From CAYFVU01 sp964346645 (lineage in GTDB: Bacteria; Spirochaetota; Spirochaetia; DSM-16054; Sediminispirochaetaceae), in NCBI GenBank assembly GCA_964346645.1, contig CAYFVU010000003.1, positions 11,798-75,797 of the forward strand: a stretch of 64,000 nt of DNA, in the 5' to 3' direction. Position numbers and translations under genes: made by a program. Each line of letters begins with the position of its first letter. The first letter of the stretch is position 1. The notes below the pieces were generated by a model. It was not told the origin of the DNA and did no database searches. It saw only the letters and a program-made list of their open reading frames with translations. This document shows positions 17,800-26,779 of this stretch, in pieces.

Positions 17800-18816
17800 A
17801 TGGCAAAAAAAAATAACAGAAGAGTATCTTCCCGTGACGTTGCACGCCTTGCCGGAGTGAGTCAGGCAACCGTCTCCCGGGTGTTCACTCCCGGAAAACA
17901 GGTCTCCGAAGACAAGCGCAAGCGCGTGCTCGATGCGGCCTATAACCTCAACTACAAGCCGAGTGTAATCGCCCGGAGCCTCATCCAGAACTCAACAAAA
18001 ATCATCGGTATCGTTATTCGCAAATTCGAAAACCTATTCTATGTCCGGGCCCTCGACCTCTTCTCCCGTAAACTGCAGAGTCTCGGTTACAGCGTCATGC
18101 TCTTCGATATCGCGGGAGCCCAGGCAGTCGAGGACACCCTTCCCATCGCCCTGCAGTACCAGGTAGACGGCGTCATCATCACCTCTGCAACCCTCTCATC
18201 TCCCCTCGTGGAGGAGTGCAGCCGCTTCGACACCCCCGTAGTCCTCTTCAACCGGGTAAACGAGGGCGAGAATGTCCACTCGGTCTGTACCGACAACTTG
18301 AATGCGGGACGCGAGATCGCCGAATACCTCATCGGCAGGGGCCACCGAAGAATATCCTACGTCGCCGGCGAGCGGCACAGCTCGACCAACAGGAATAGGG
18401 AGCAGGGTTTCACAAATCGACTCTCCGAGGAAGGCATCGAGCTCACCTCGAAAGCCGAGGGGGACTTCGAATATCCCTCCGGTCTCGAGGCAGCCCGCGA
18501 ACTGCTCTCAGCCAAAGAGAGACCCACGGCTGTCTTCTGCTCCAGCGACAACATGGCGATGGCCCTGCGCGATGTCGCCGAGCTGGAGTTCCGACTCTCC
18601 GTCCCGGACGACCTCTCGATCGTAGGCTTCGACGACATTCCGATGGCTTCGTGGCCTCGCTATGACCTGACCACCTATCACCAATACACCGACAAGCTCG
18701 TGGACAACAGCATCAATGTGCTCTTGGAGGCCCTACAAGATCCGCACATGCCGATCGCGCATCAGTTCCTCCAGGGACGGCTCATCGAGCGGGGTACGGT
18801 AAAGGAGATCTCGTGA
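17800..18816 (+). CDS. LacI-family transcriptional regulator
   Basis: This 338-residue repressor has an N-terminal helix-turn-helix (VSSRDVARLAGVSQATVSRVF), a hinge helix with the ARSL motif that inserts at a central CpG, and a ribose-binding-like effector domain (IIGIVIRKFENLFYV ... STNRNREQGF ... VGFDDIPMA). It likely binds the GAATACGTATTC-type dyads found at its own promoter, two transporter promoters, the catabolic operon and a URO-D gene. The last bases overlap the GTG start of the lactonase gene, so regulator and enzyme are co-expressed. The inducer may be a sugar or its lactone/acid. Confidence 0.92.
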   Translation: MAKKNNRRVSSRDVARLAGVSQATVSRVFTPGKQVSEDKRKRVLDAAYNLNYKPSVIARSLIQNSTKIIGIVIRKFENLFYVRALDLFSRKLQSLGYSVMLFDIAGAQAVEDTLPIALQYQVDGVIITSATLSSPLVEECSRFDTPVVLFNRVNEGENVHSVCTDNLNAGREIAEYLIGRGHRRISYVAGERHSSTNRNREQGFTNRLSEEGIELTSKAEGDFEYPSGLEAARELLSAKERPTAVFCSSDNMAMALRDVAELEFRLSVPDDLSIVGFDDIPMASWPRYDLTTYHQYTDKLVDNSINVLLEALQDPHMPIAHQFLQGRLIERGTVKEIS

Positions 18817-19700
18817 TATACGAACACTTTCTGCCGCAGGGGAAAGGCCTTTTTCATCCGGAATATCCGTATACCCGCATAGCCACGGGTTTTCGTTTTC
18901 TCGAAGGCCCTGCGTGGCACCCATACGAGCACCACCTCACCTTCAGCGACATCATAGGGAACGCACTCTACAGGTGGGCACCGCACACAGGCGTGGAGAT
19001 GTTACGGCCGAACAGCTATCTCGCAAACGGCAACACCTACGACAGAGAGGGACGCATCCTGACCTGCGAGCACGGGACCAGCGTAATCAGCAGGACCGAG
19101 CACGATGGGACGAGGAACGTCCTCGCCGACTCCTACCAGGGAGTCGAGCTCAACAGCCCGAACGACATCATCGTGCGGAGGGACGGAACCATCCTCTTTA
19201 CCGATCCCACCCCTGGGCGAAGCGCACGCATGGGCATCCCCAGGCCTCAACACCTCTCCTTTACCGGGGTATTCAGCCTCCACCCGGAAACCGGCGAACT
19301 CGGCCTCGTCGCCGACGACTTCTCAAAACCCAACGGACTCTGCATGAGCCTCGACGAACGCCACCTCTTCGTCAACGACACCGACAGACAGCATATTCGC
19401 CGCTTCACTGCGGAGGATGACGGCAGATTCTCCGGCGGCGAGATATGGGCAGAGCTGATGACCGATGGCCCCGGTGTAGCGGACGGCATGAAAATAAGCC
19501 TCGATGGTTTTCTCTTTTGCAGCGCACCGCGCGGTATCCAGATATTCGACCAAGAGGCTAATCTCGTCGGCAGGCTCTATACTCCCGAAGTCGCGGCGAA
19601 TTTTACCTGGGGCGGCCCCGACATGAAGGCCCTCTACCTCACCGCAACTACCAGCCTCTACTCGCTGCGGAGCTCCTGCGAAGGCCCCAAGCTCTTTTGA
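18813..19700 (+). CDS. SMP-30/gluconolactonase/LRE family sugar lactonase
   Basis: This 295-residue six-bladed propeller protein has FLEGPAWHP with the metal-binding Glu near residue 30, ELNSPNDIIV with the metal-binding Asn, and LFVNDT plus VADGMKISLDG with the final Asp. These fit calcium- or zinc-dependent sugar lactonases that open aldonolactones. The GTG start at 18813 overlaps the lacI stop (GTGA) and follows AAAGGAG. In context it could hydrolyse the lactone made by the SDR of the divergent catabolic operon. Confidence 0.88.
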   Translation: MIYEHFLPQGKGLFHPEYPYTRIATGFRFLEGPAWHPYEHHLTFSDIIGNALYRWAPHTGVEMLRPNSYLANGNTYDREGRILTCEHGTSVISRTEHDGTRNVLADSYQGVELNSPNDIIVRRDGTILFTDPTPGRSARMGIPRPQHLSFTGVFSLHPETGELGLVADDFSKPNGLCMSLDERHLFVNDTDRQHIRRFTAEDDGRFSGGEIWAELMTDGPGVADGMKISLDGFLFCSAPRGIQIFDQEANLVGRLYTPEVAANFTWGGPDMKALYLTATTSLYSLRSSCEGPKLF

Positions 19701-19803
19701 TTCGCTGCGCACAGGCAAACTGAAACTCTAGGGCTTTGAGCTCTTTTTCGAACGCCGACACACACCTCATGCCGACACCGGGAGAACCCGGTTGCACGGG
19801 GGC

Positions 19804-21156
19804 TCACCTGCGAGTTTGAAAGTAGGCACTGTAAACGAGCTCGAGCGTATCGTCCTCCCCGACATTTCCCGGAAAGATGACATAGGGCATACCTTCGCAG
19901 CGATGCCCCTCGGGGAGCTCGACTGCCGGGACCCCCGGGTGGACCTGACCGAGGACCCTCACGAACTCAGGGCCGAGCCCGGAGACCAGGATGTCATGCG
20001 AGGTAATGCCGCCCTTCGAAACGAGGAAGCCGAGCTCCTCCAGCTTCGCACGTACGACATCTACAAGAAACTGCGAGAGAATCTCGCCTGTCTCCAAACG
20101 CTCCTGCGCGCTTGCGAAGGTCAGCTCTTCTCTCGGAGTGTAGAGCACCGGAGTCTGCCCTTCTCGATGAACAGCCGCTATGGAGCCGAGTATCCTCTCC
20201 TGCTCTGTGCTTCGTTCATGTGTGCCGGAGAGCACCTTGCCGATGTCGATTTCGAGCCCCTCGGTCGTCGGATTCTCGAGTAGCGCATAGAGCTGACGCG
20301 TGGTCTTGGGCACATGAGATCCGACTACGATCAATCCGCTTTTTCCCCTCAGCTTCACCTCCTCCTTCTCGAGCAGGCCTCTGTCCGGATTACGGTTAAA
20401 GGATTTCACGAAGGATGAGGAGGTGTGGAAGAGAAAGTGCTTCCCCTCCTCTACGGCTCGTCTGGCCGCAGCGGTAAACCTGTCGAGATCCTCGTATGAG
20501 CTGCAGTTGACCACCACGTAGCGCTCGGACTCGAGTCCCTCGAGAAACTCCTCGAGTGCGCTGCCGTCGTTGTCCCTGAGGAGCTCGAGGGGGATGCCTG
20601 CGACATCCTCTGCGTGCACCCTCCCATTGGTCTTCTCTTCTATGTAGTTCGGTAAATAGGAATCTCGATAGGAAAACACCGAGTCACGGGCAAACTCCGA
20701 GTCGGAGGTCTTCTTCTCCCTTCCCTCCTCGAGGAGATAATGGGTGTCGCCGTAGGTGTATCTTCCCGCCTCGAAAAATGCGGGAATGACGAAGACCGCA
20801 TCGTAGCGGCCCTCCCGGCCGCAGGCTTCCAGAGTCTCACGAATCGCATCTATCTCGAGGGGAAAGTGGCCCCTCAGCGTGGAATCGGATCTCCCGACGA
20901 AGATCGGCCGGATCTCTCCACCCTTCCTCTCATTCAGCGCCGAGCAGACCGCTTCTACCGCTCCCCGTATCTGCTCCCTCGCCTTCTCCGGTTCCAGGGC
21001 CCTCGTGTTGGTGAGGATGTAGAAGAAGTCCGTCTCGTCGTCTAAGGCGGTACGGATGGTGGACTTCTTCCAATCGGTTACGGCGAGACAGCCGTGCACC
21101 GTCTGTATACCCGTGGGATCGTCGTCGAGTATGATAGTTTTGAATTTTGTATGCAT
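19804..21156 (-). CDS. Four-carbon acid sugar kinase family protein (DUF1537/OtnK-like)
   Basis: This protein of about 450 residues resembles kinases that phosphorylate four-carbon acid sugars. The N-terminal motif TIILDDDPTGIQTVHG binds substrate, a central RSDSTLRGH motif follows, and the C-terminal nucleotide-binding part contains LIVVGSHVP and SKGGITSHD. The ATG at 21156 is preferred because homology begins directly after it; an in-frame GTG at 21195 is possible. A TATAAT lies 7 bp ahead of the ATG. It is the last gene of the Ldh-creatininase-SDR-isomerase-aldolase run, after a gap of 143 bp from the aldolase stop. Confidence 0.82.
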   Translation of the reverse strand: MHTKFKTIILDDDPTGIQTVHGCLAVTDWKKSTIRTALDDETDFFYILTNTRALEPEKAREQIRGAVEAVCSALNERKGGEIRPIFVGRSDSTLRGHFPLEIDAIRETLEACGREGRYDAVFVIPAFFEAGRYTYGDTHYLLEEGREKKTSDSEFARDSVFSYRDSYLPNYIEEKTNGRVHAEDVAGIPLELLRDNDGSALEEFLEGLESERYVVVNCSSYEDLDRFTAAARRAVEEGKHFLFHTSSSFVKSFNRNPDRGLLEKEEVKLRGKSGLIVVGSHVPKTTRQLYALLENPTTEGLEIDIGKVLSGTHERSTEQERILGSIAAVHREGQTPVLYTPREELTFASAQERLETGEILSQFLVDVVRAKLEELGFLVSKGGITSHDILVSGLGPEFVRVLGQVHPGVPAVELPEGHRCEGMPYVIFPGNVGEDDTLELVYSAYFQTRR

Positions 21157-21299
21157 ATTGGCGATTATACAAAAAAGGCGGAAGATGAAAAACACCTACC
21201 GCCCTTAGAGACCACGTCTTCTCGAGTCCTCTTCCCGCTCAAAACCGGCGAGAAAGCGCAAAGGACTTCAAGACCCTGCGAAAGAGCCATGCATCACTA

Positions 21300-22079
21300 T
21301 CAGCGATACTCCTTCGTAAAGCTGTCGACCAGCCCTCTTCCGACCTTGCCGAGAGTGACTGTGTCCGACATCAGCAGCAGCAGGTTGTAGCCCCGATCGT
21401 ACTTGGCCTTTGCATCGTCCCAGTCCTTTGCCACGGTGGAGAGGAACTTGTCGGATGCATTTACCTTCTCTTCGATCGTCTTGATCGCCTCCTGCACCGC
21501 CGGCTGCGAGGGATCCGAGAGGTAGCCGAGGTTGGTTGCGAGGTCCGCAGGGCCGATGAAGATGCCGTCCACCTCAGGCACCTCGAGGATCTTGTCGAGG
21601 TTCTCTACCGCCTCGCCGGTCTCCACGGCAATCATCAGCACGATCTCTTCGTCCGCGCTCTTGAAATAGTCTATCGACTTGTTGCCGAAGTGAGCGGCCC
21701 GCGGGCTGCCGGCTACGCCGCGTATACCCTTCTGCGGGTACTTGACCGCCTTCACCGCGGCTTCGGCCTCCTCCTTCGTGTTGACGTAGGGAACGAGGAG
21801 CCCGTAGGTGCCTGCATCGAGGATTCGCTTGACCTGCACGAAGTCGTTCCACGGCGCACGCACGAAAGGCACGGCGGGATAGCCCTGCATCGACTGTATC
21901 TGGCTGATGAGGGTCTGAATGTCCCCCGGCGCGTGCTCCATGTCGATCATCAGCACATCGAATCCCGCCTCGGCGAGAACCTGACTCGTGATGTTGCTCG
22001 CCGCCTGTGCCCAAGCGCCGGCCACCTTCTTCTTCTCTTTCAGCAGCTTCTTCGCTGCATTGATATGTGTAATCTCCAC
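21300..22079 (-). CDS. HpcH/HpaI-family class II aldolase
   Basis: This 259-residue metal-dependent pyruvate aldolase of the 2-keto-3-deoxy-acid type has VLMIDMEHAPGD, FVRAPWNDF with the substrate-binding Arg, the metal-binding Glu in AVETGEAVEN, and IGPADLATNLGY with the metal-binding Asp. Family members cleave 2-keto-3-deoxy sugar acids to pyruvate and an aldehyde. It lies between the isomerase-like gene and the kinase in the catabolic operon. The natural substrate is inferred only from context. Confidence 0.88.
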   Translation of the reverse strand: MEITHINAAKKLLKEKKKVAGAWAQAASNITSQVLAEAGFDVLMIDMEHAPGDIQTLISQIQSMQGYPAVPFVRAPWNDFVQVKRILDAGTYGLLVPYVNTKEEAEAAVKAVKYPQKGIRGVAGSPRAAHFGNKSIDYFKSADEEIVLMIAVETGEAVENLDKILEVPEVDGIFIGPADLATNLGYLSDPSQPAVQEAIKTIEEKVNASDKFLSTVAKDWDDAKAKYDRGYNLLLLMSDTVTLGKVGRGLVDSFTKEYR

Positions 22080-22121
22080 GTCTCTCTCCTTTTTAGCGAA
22101 AGTTCTTATTCTCGAGAGTTC

Positions 22122-23543
22122 TTACTGGAACAGCACCGGCTCTATGTCGAGCATATTGCAGACCTCGATCAGCTCGTCTACGTAGGCGCCGGCCACACCG
22201 GAGATGTGGTTGGAGCCGTACTCGTCGACGAAGTCGTCGATGTCGAAGCCGACTTTGGCAAAGAGGGTCGGCAGCTGGTGGGGTCCCCTCGCCTTCACGA
22301 AGTCCTCGATGAGGTCGTCGGAGGGCGCAACCGCCTCGCTGGGGATGATCGCCATGTAGTACTTTCCGTCTTTCCGGTAGAGTCTGGCGAGCTGCATCGG
22401 TCCGGGCGCGGCGGTAAAGTAGGTAATGCCTCCCACTCCCGGGCGCACCGACTGCTTGATGGTGATCGCCTTCATGTTCTCATCGGGCTCGCCGCTGCGG
22501 GCCCCGTACCAGGTGCACATGGCGCCACAGTTCACGCAGTACATGGTGCTGCGCTCATCGTCTATGTGGCTCACGTCGGCAAAGTAGGTCGGCTTGCCGT
22601 CGGATATTATCTTCAGGATCTGCTGGGTGAGTGCGGCGTCGGCGTCGGCCTCACAGGCCATCACGATGCCGTCCTTCTTTCCCTCCTCTGCGTCGTAGTC
22701 GCTCGGCAGGAGCGCCGCGGTCATGCACTGCGGCGCATAGTGGTGGGAGAGCTCGGTCATGCACTTTATGGCGGTGAACTCGAGATTGTAATCCTTGATG
22801 ATGTCCTTGGTGGCGAGGTAGCAGGCAATCTGGAAGTCGAAACCGTCCTTGGTCAGACGGTCCTCGTTGTATTGCACCTCCTTCACGCTGCCCTCGATCC
22901 ACTCTCGCATCTTCTTGACCCGTGCGGGATCCATCTCCTCGGCCCGCCGCACGATCTCGACCTGATCGATGTGCTCGGCGTCGACGCCGAACTTCTTGCG
23001 CCACTGCATCGGGTCGAACTGGGCGGTGTCTATGCCGATCGATCGGCCGCCGAAATAACCGAAGACGCTTCCCTGCAGCTGCGACTTCACCTGCGCCGCG
23101 CGGATGTAGGGCATCATCTTGGCCCCGAGATCGGGACTGTCGTAGTCTATGCGCACCCGCTTGTGGGGATAACCGATCTGGGCGAGGGCTCCCGAAGTGC
23201 CGAAGAAGCCGACATTGCCGTGGGTGGCAGGGTCGCGGTTACCGAGCACGATGGTCGGAAGATTCATCCGCTGTACGCCGTAGACCGCCAGGTTCGGCGA
23301 GGTCCAGCATGGCGTGTGGGCAATGAAGATCTGGGCTCCCTGACGCTTGAGTGTGTCCACCGCTTCGGTAATCTGTGCGCGTGTCCTGGAGACTTCCTCG
23401 TTGTAGAGGACCTCCACATCGAGCCCCTGCAGTCCCTCTATCGCCTTCCTGTGCCTCGGCTCGGTGAGGTTCTTGAAGACCTTCTCCCACTCGTTCTTAC
23501 GATAATCGCCGAAGGTGATTATCGCTACTTTCGCTTTGTCCAT
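22122..23543 (-). CDS. L-fucose/L-arabinose isomerase-like protein
   Basis: This 473-residue protein matches the fucose/arabinose isomerase fold: KVAIITFGDYRKNEWEKVF at the N-terminus, a central FGYFGGRSIGIDTAQFDPMQW segment, and a C-terminal part with FTAIKCMTELSHHYAPQC and VGGITYFTAAPGPM. The metal and catalytic Glu/Asp residues are expected in the middle and C-terminal domains, but I could not place each one. It could interconvert an aldose and ketose of the fucose or arabinose type. It overlaps none of its neighbours and lies 9 bp after the SDR gene. Confidence 0.8.
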   Translation of the reverse strand: MDKAKVAIITFGDYRKNEWEKVFKNLTEPRHRKAIEGLQGLDVEVLYNEEVSRTRAQITEAVDTLKRQGAQIFIAHTPCWTSPNLAVYGVQRMNLPTIVLGNRDPATHGNVGFFGTSGALAQIGYPHKRVRIDYDSPDLGAKMMPYIRAAQVKSQLQGSVFGYFGGRSIGIDTAQFDPMQWRKKFGVDAEHIDQVEIVRRAEEMDPARVKKMREWIEGSVKEVQYNEDRLTKDGFDFQIACYLATKDIIKDYNLEFTAIKCMTELSHHYAPQCMTAALLPSDYDAEEGKKDGIVMACEADADAALTQQILKIISDGKPTYFADVSHIDDERSTMYCVNCGAMCTWYGARSGEPDENMKAITIKQSVRPGVGGITYFTAAPGPMQLARLYRKDGKYYMAIIPSEAVAPSDDLIEDFVKARGPHQLPTLFAKVGFDIDDFVDEYGSNHISGVAGAYVDELIEVCNMLDIEPVLFQ

Positions 23544-23552
23544 AGTATCTCC

Positions 23553-24389
23553 CTATTTCAGCTCTTTCTTCGCCCGCTGAAGAAGCTCGTAGTCGTCGTC
23601 GGTTACGGTTTTGTATCCCGGAGTGGGATAGGCCTGAAATCCGCGTCCGCCGTCGTTGTAGATCGACTGGCCGAATATGAAGTTGGAATCCTCGGAGGCG
23701 AGGAACACCGCGAGGCGTCCACACTCTTCGACGGTTCCGATCCGCCCGATGGGGGTCCTGCTGAGAATGGTGTTCATCAGCTGATCGTCCGATCCGACCC
23801 GCCGCATGAGCTCCGTCTCGATGGGTCCGGGGGCGAGGGCGTTGACCTTGATGTTGTACTGCGCGAGCGCCACCGCCTGCACCTTGGTCATCTGCTGAAT
23901 GGCTCCCTTGCTTGTGGTGTAGACCATCTGGGAGTCGAGTGCGAGGTGAGCGTTGACCGAGGACATGTTTACGATCGCACCGCCGTCGCCCTGCTTGATC
24001 ATCTGCCGGGCGGCGAACTGATCGCCGAAGAACATGCCCCGGAGATTCACGTCCATGATCTTGTCGTACTGCTCCGGTGTAATGTCGAGGAAATGAGTCT
24101 TGTTCGAATCGTTAATACCCGCATTCGCTACGTAGATGTCGAGGCGTCCGTAGAACTCGACGGTCTTGTCCACGATCATCTGCAGATCTTCGACATTCGC
24201 CACATCGCACTTGATGTAGCGCACATCGCCGCCGGCCTCCTTCAGCTGCTTCTCTGCAGCCTCGCCGGTTTCCGCGTTTCTTCCCGTGATAACCACCTTC
24301 GCGCCTTCGCGTATGTACTCCTTGGCGATGCCGTAGCCGATGCCCTTGGTACCGCCGGTTATGATCGCCACCTTGTCCTTCAATTTCAT
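23553..24389 (-). CDS. SDR-family oxidoreductase
   Basis: This 278-residue classical short-chain dehydrogenase has the cofactor motif TGGTKGIGYG near residue 11, VANAGI in the NNAG position, a serine in the NMSSVN strand and the catalytic YTTSK. Members beside sugar genes commonly oxidise aldoses to lactones or interconvert sugar alcohols and ketoses. It follows an intrinsic terminator-like hairpin after the creatininase gene, so its expression may be lower than that of the two upstream genes. Confidence 0.9.
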   Translation of the reverse strand: MKLKDKVAIITGGTKGIGYGIAKEYIREGAKVVITGRNAETGEAAEKQLKEAGGDVRYIKCDVANVEDLQMIVDKTVEFYGRLDIYVANAGINDSNKTHFLDITPEQYDKIMDVNLRGMFFGDQFAARQMIKQGDGGAIVNMSSVNAHLALDSQMVYTTSKGAIQQMTKVQAVALAQYNIKVNALAPGPIETELMRRVGSDDQLMNTILSRTPIGRIGTVEECGRLAVFLASEDSNFIFGQSIYNDGGRGFQAYPTPGYKTVTDDDYELLQRAKKELK

Positions 24390-24424
24390 GCCTTTACCTC
24401 TTCCTTTATCCTATCTTCGAAAAT

Positions 24425-24465
24425 GAAAAACCGGGAGGGGCGGATTACGAGACCCGCTCCTCCCG
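24425..24465 (-). terminator. Intrinsic terminator or attenuator inside the catabolic operon
   Basis: On the minus strand, CGGGAGGAGCGG (24465-24454) pairs at 11 of 12 positions with CCGCCCCTCCCG (24443-24432), followed by GTTTTT. It lies between the creatininase-like gene and the SDR gene. It would separate a highly expressed pair (Ldh, creatininase) from the read-through genes SDR, isomerase, aldolase and kinase. Confidence 0.7.
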
Positions 24466-24486
24466 TGAGTGTGTATGGGGGAAACG

Positions 24487-25401
24487 CTATTTCTTCAGCC
24501 GGCCCTTCTCATCGTGGTGCTCGTCGTACTGTATGTGAGGCGCTCCGGCGTAGCCCTGGGGATTGCGGAACCCGAGGGGATTCACGCCGCAGGGGTACTT
24601 GCTCTTGAGCTCCTCGATCAGCCCGGAGTAGTGCTTGACTACGCCCTCTACGAGCTGCTTTCCCTTCTTCTCGCTCGCTTTCGTCGGGTCACCGATAACA
24701 CCGTTGTCCAGATCGTCCTTCTCGGGCAGCGCGAAGGTGCCTTCGAAGTGGTAGAACATGCCGGGTTCGGCGGCCTGTCCCGGGGCGATCTTCCACTTGC
24801 CGTCTATCAGACCGTGACCGCCGCCCTGCTCTGCGAGATCCTGGTTCATCCACTGCGGATAGAGGTAGAGTCCCACGGAAGACTCGGCCTCGTCGGCGTG
24901 CCACATGTAGTCGTCGAGCACATTCTTGTCGTCGCGCAGGAAGTCGTACCAGGTTGAGGAGAGGGTAAAGAAGCCCTCGATTCCGAGCTTGTGCACCGCA
25001 GTGATAGTCGACATGACCTGCCCGTGCGCAGAGATGATAATGAACTTGTTGAAGCCGGCCACCGCCGCGCCACGCACGATGTCGACGAGCAGTCCTATGT
25101 GGGTCTCGTAGGAGAGGGGGATGGTGCCGACCATTCCCCAGTGGTGGTGAGGGTGAGAGCCGTACATGGGACAGGGGAGGACCATGGCGCCGGTCTTCTC
25201 TCCGACTTTCTCCGCGATACCGACCGCGTTGAAGGTGTCCATTCCCGTCGGGGCGTGTGCGCCGTGCTGCTCTATTGCGCCTATGGGGAGAATTGCGACG
25301 TCACACACCTCTTTTGCGTACTTTGCCACCACGTGGGCGCTGTTCTCGTGATACCACACCGAATCTCTCTTTTCCAATTTGAACTCTTTCTGTTCCTTCA
25401 T
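24487..25401 (-). CDS. Creatininase-family hydrolase-like protein
   Basis: This 304-residue protein has the creatininase-fold start VCDVAILPIGAIEQHGAHAP with Glu and His metal ligands and the following metal-binding Asp in GMDTFNAV. The usual NGHGGN motif is replaced by SAHGQV, so the His is kept but the flanking Asn residues are lost. A later EAESSVGLYL supplies an acidic ligand. Relatives open cyclic amides or lactones. It may act as a lactonase or amidohydrolase in the sugar-acid pathway. The ATG at 25401 follows AGAGGAAGAA. Confidence 0.8.
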   Translation of the reverse strand: MKEQKEFKLEKRDSVWYHENSAHVVAKYAKEVCDVAILPIGAIEQHGAHAPTGMDTFNAVGIAEKVGEKTGAMVLPCPMYGSHPHHHWGMVGTIPLSYETHIGLLVDIVRGAAVAGFNKFIIISAHGQVMSTITAVHKLGIEGFFTLSSTWYDFLRDDKNVLDDYMWHADEAESSVGLYLYPQWMNQDLAEQGGGHGLIDGKWKIAPGQAAEPGMFYHFEGTFALPEKDDLDNGVIGDPTKASEKKGKQLVEGVVKHYSGLIEELKSKYPCGVNPLGFRNPQGYAGAPHIQYDEHHDEKGRLKK

Positions 25402-25427
25402 TCTTCTTCCTCTCTTTATTCTAGTTA

Positions 25428-26486
25428 TTAAAGCCGTGAATCAAGCTCGAGCTCTTCCGCCAGCTTGTTTAGATCCTGCACCAGTTCTCCGGGAACGGGC
25501 AGACCCTCTTCTCTGCGCTGTTGTTCGGTTTTCCATTCCATTTCCCCGGGGACGAGCTGCTCGTCCTCCGGATCCACCATCGGTGTATCCTTGACTTTAC
25601 GGCGCAGCGTGTCCATCCGCTCGACGAACTCCTTCTCCTCCATAAAGACCTTAGGATCGAATACGGAGAAGAGGTGGCAGGTGAGGCTCGGGTCTTCCTT
25701 CGCCTTGTACATGCTCTTGATCTCGTTGTGGAAGGCGCCGCCGCTGAGGACGCCTGTCACGATGTCCACGAACATCGAGAGGCCGAAGCCCTTGTGCATG
25801 CCTACCGGCAAAAGAAATCCCTTGAAGCCCTCGTCGGGGTCGTCGGTTTCCAGTCCGTCCTTCGTCACCGCCCAGTTGGTGGGAATCTTCTCCCCCTTCT
25901 TGCTCGCGAGAAGGAGTTTGCCGCCCGCGACCGCACTGAGGGAGATGTCGAGGGAGAAAGGGTAGTCCCCGGAGAGGGGCGCCGCCATCGCGATGGGATT
26001 GTTCCCCGTCGACGGCTTCTTGTTACCCTTCATGCCGATATTCGGCCCGACGTTGGTGGTAACCAGGCTCACGAGTCCCTGATCGGCGGCCATCCGCGAA
26101 TAGAGCGATGCCGCTCCGAAGTGGTTGCTGTTCTTTACCACCACTGCGGAGACGCCGTACTGCCTCGCCTTCTCTATGGCCCGTTCGATGCCGGCCCTTC
26201 CGACCACGAAGCCGTGTCCCGCATCGCCGTCCATCAGCTCGAGAGCCTTATCCTCGCCCTTCAGGCTGCGGATATCGGGACTGCTCTTGATGGCGCCGTT
26301 GCGTATGCGCTCGATGTATATGGGGGTACGGAGAATTCCGTGGGAATCTACTCCCCACAAATTCGTCTGCACCGCACAACGGGCGCAGAAGGAGGAATCT
26401 TCCCCGCTGAGTCCCGCTGCCGAATACATCTCTGTGAGGAACTGTTCCGCTTCCTCTACGGATATCTTTTTCTCGTTTCCTTCCAT
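25428..26486 (-). CDS. Ldh-family malate/lactate/ureidoglycolate-type dehydrogenase
   Basis: This protein of about 352 residues belongs to the non-Rossmann NAD(P)-dependent dehydrogenase family that includes YlbC, AllD and 2,3-diketogulonate reductase. The motifs CAVQTNLWGVDSHGILR (active His), VKNSNHFGAASLYS, and NPIAMAAP followed by FSLDISLSAVAGGKLL are in order. The ATG at 26486 follows GGAG by 6 bp and is preferred over one 12 bases upstream. It is the first gene of the catabolic operon, under the LacI-type promoter at 26504-26545. It probably reduces or oxidises an alpha-keto/hydroxy acid. Confidence 0.88.
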   Translation of the reverse strand: MEGNEKKISVEEAEQFLTEMYSAAGLSGEDSSFCARCAVQTNLWGVDSHGILRTPIYIERIRNGAIKSSPDIRSLKGEDKALELMDGDAGHGFVVGRAGIERAIEKARQYGVSAVVVKNSNHFGAASLYSRMAADQGLVSLVTTNVGPNIGMKGNKKPSTGNNPIAMAAPLSGDYPFSLDISLSAVAGGKLLLASKKGEKIPTNWAVTKDGLETDDPDEGFKGFLLPVGMHKGFGLSMFVDIVTGVLSGGAFHNEIKSMYKAKEDPSLTCHLFSVFDPKVFMEEKEFVERMDTLRRKVKDTPMVDPEDEQLVPGEMEWKTEQQRREEGLPVPGELVQDLNKLAEELELDSRL

Positions 26487-26503
26487 ATAAAACTCCAATG
26501 TAT

Positions 26504-26545
26504 GTATACGTATTCATTTTACATGCAGGACTTTGGATCTGTCAA
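26504..26545 (-). promoter_or_regulatory. Promoter and LacI-type operator of the catabolic operon
   Basis: On the minus strand, TTGACA (26545-26540) and TAAAAT (26521-26516) are 18 bp apart, followed immediately by GAATACGTATAC (26515-26504). A weaker copy, GAATACGTAATC, lies about 200 bp upstream at 26719-26730, mirroring the two-site arrangement at 1939 and 2141. Otherwise the 26487-26779 gap shows no gene. Confidence 0.72.
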
Positions 26546-26779
26546 GAAAAACCGCTGCCCATTACGGGGCTTTTTCGCCCGATTTTCACCCCTTTCTTGC
26601 TGCATCTCCGAAAAAAAGGGCGAGTTCAGGGCAAAAGGTGCCGCTTCCATCCATCCGCCTGGGATCTCGCGTCCATGCGTGGACGGGACTCCGCGGGGTC
26701 TTCCTGCATGGGCACAGTGAATACGTAATCAGCTACTCCCGTACCCTCCCCGCCCACGAACAAACCGCAATGTGCGGCC

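Noticed and set aside
21690..24608. Open frame of 972 codons opposite the aldolase, isomerase and SDR genes
   Set aside because: It crosses three real genes in antisense, including their gaps, and has no domain motif; the opposite strand encodes well-conserved enzymes.
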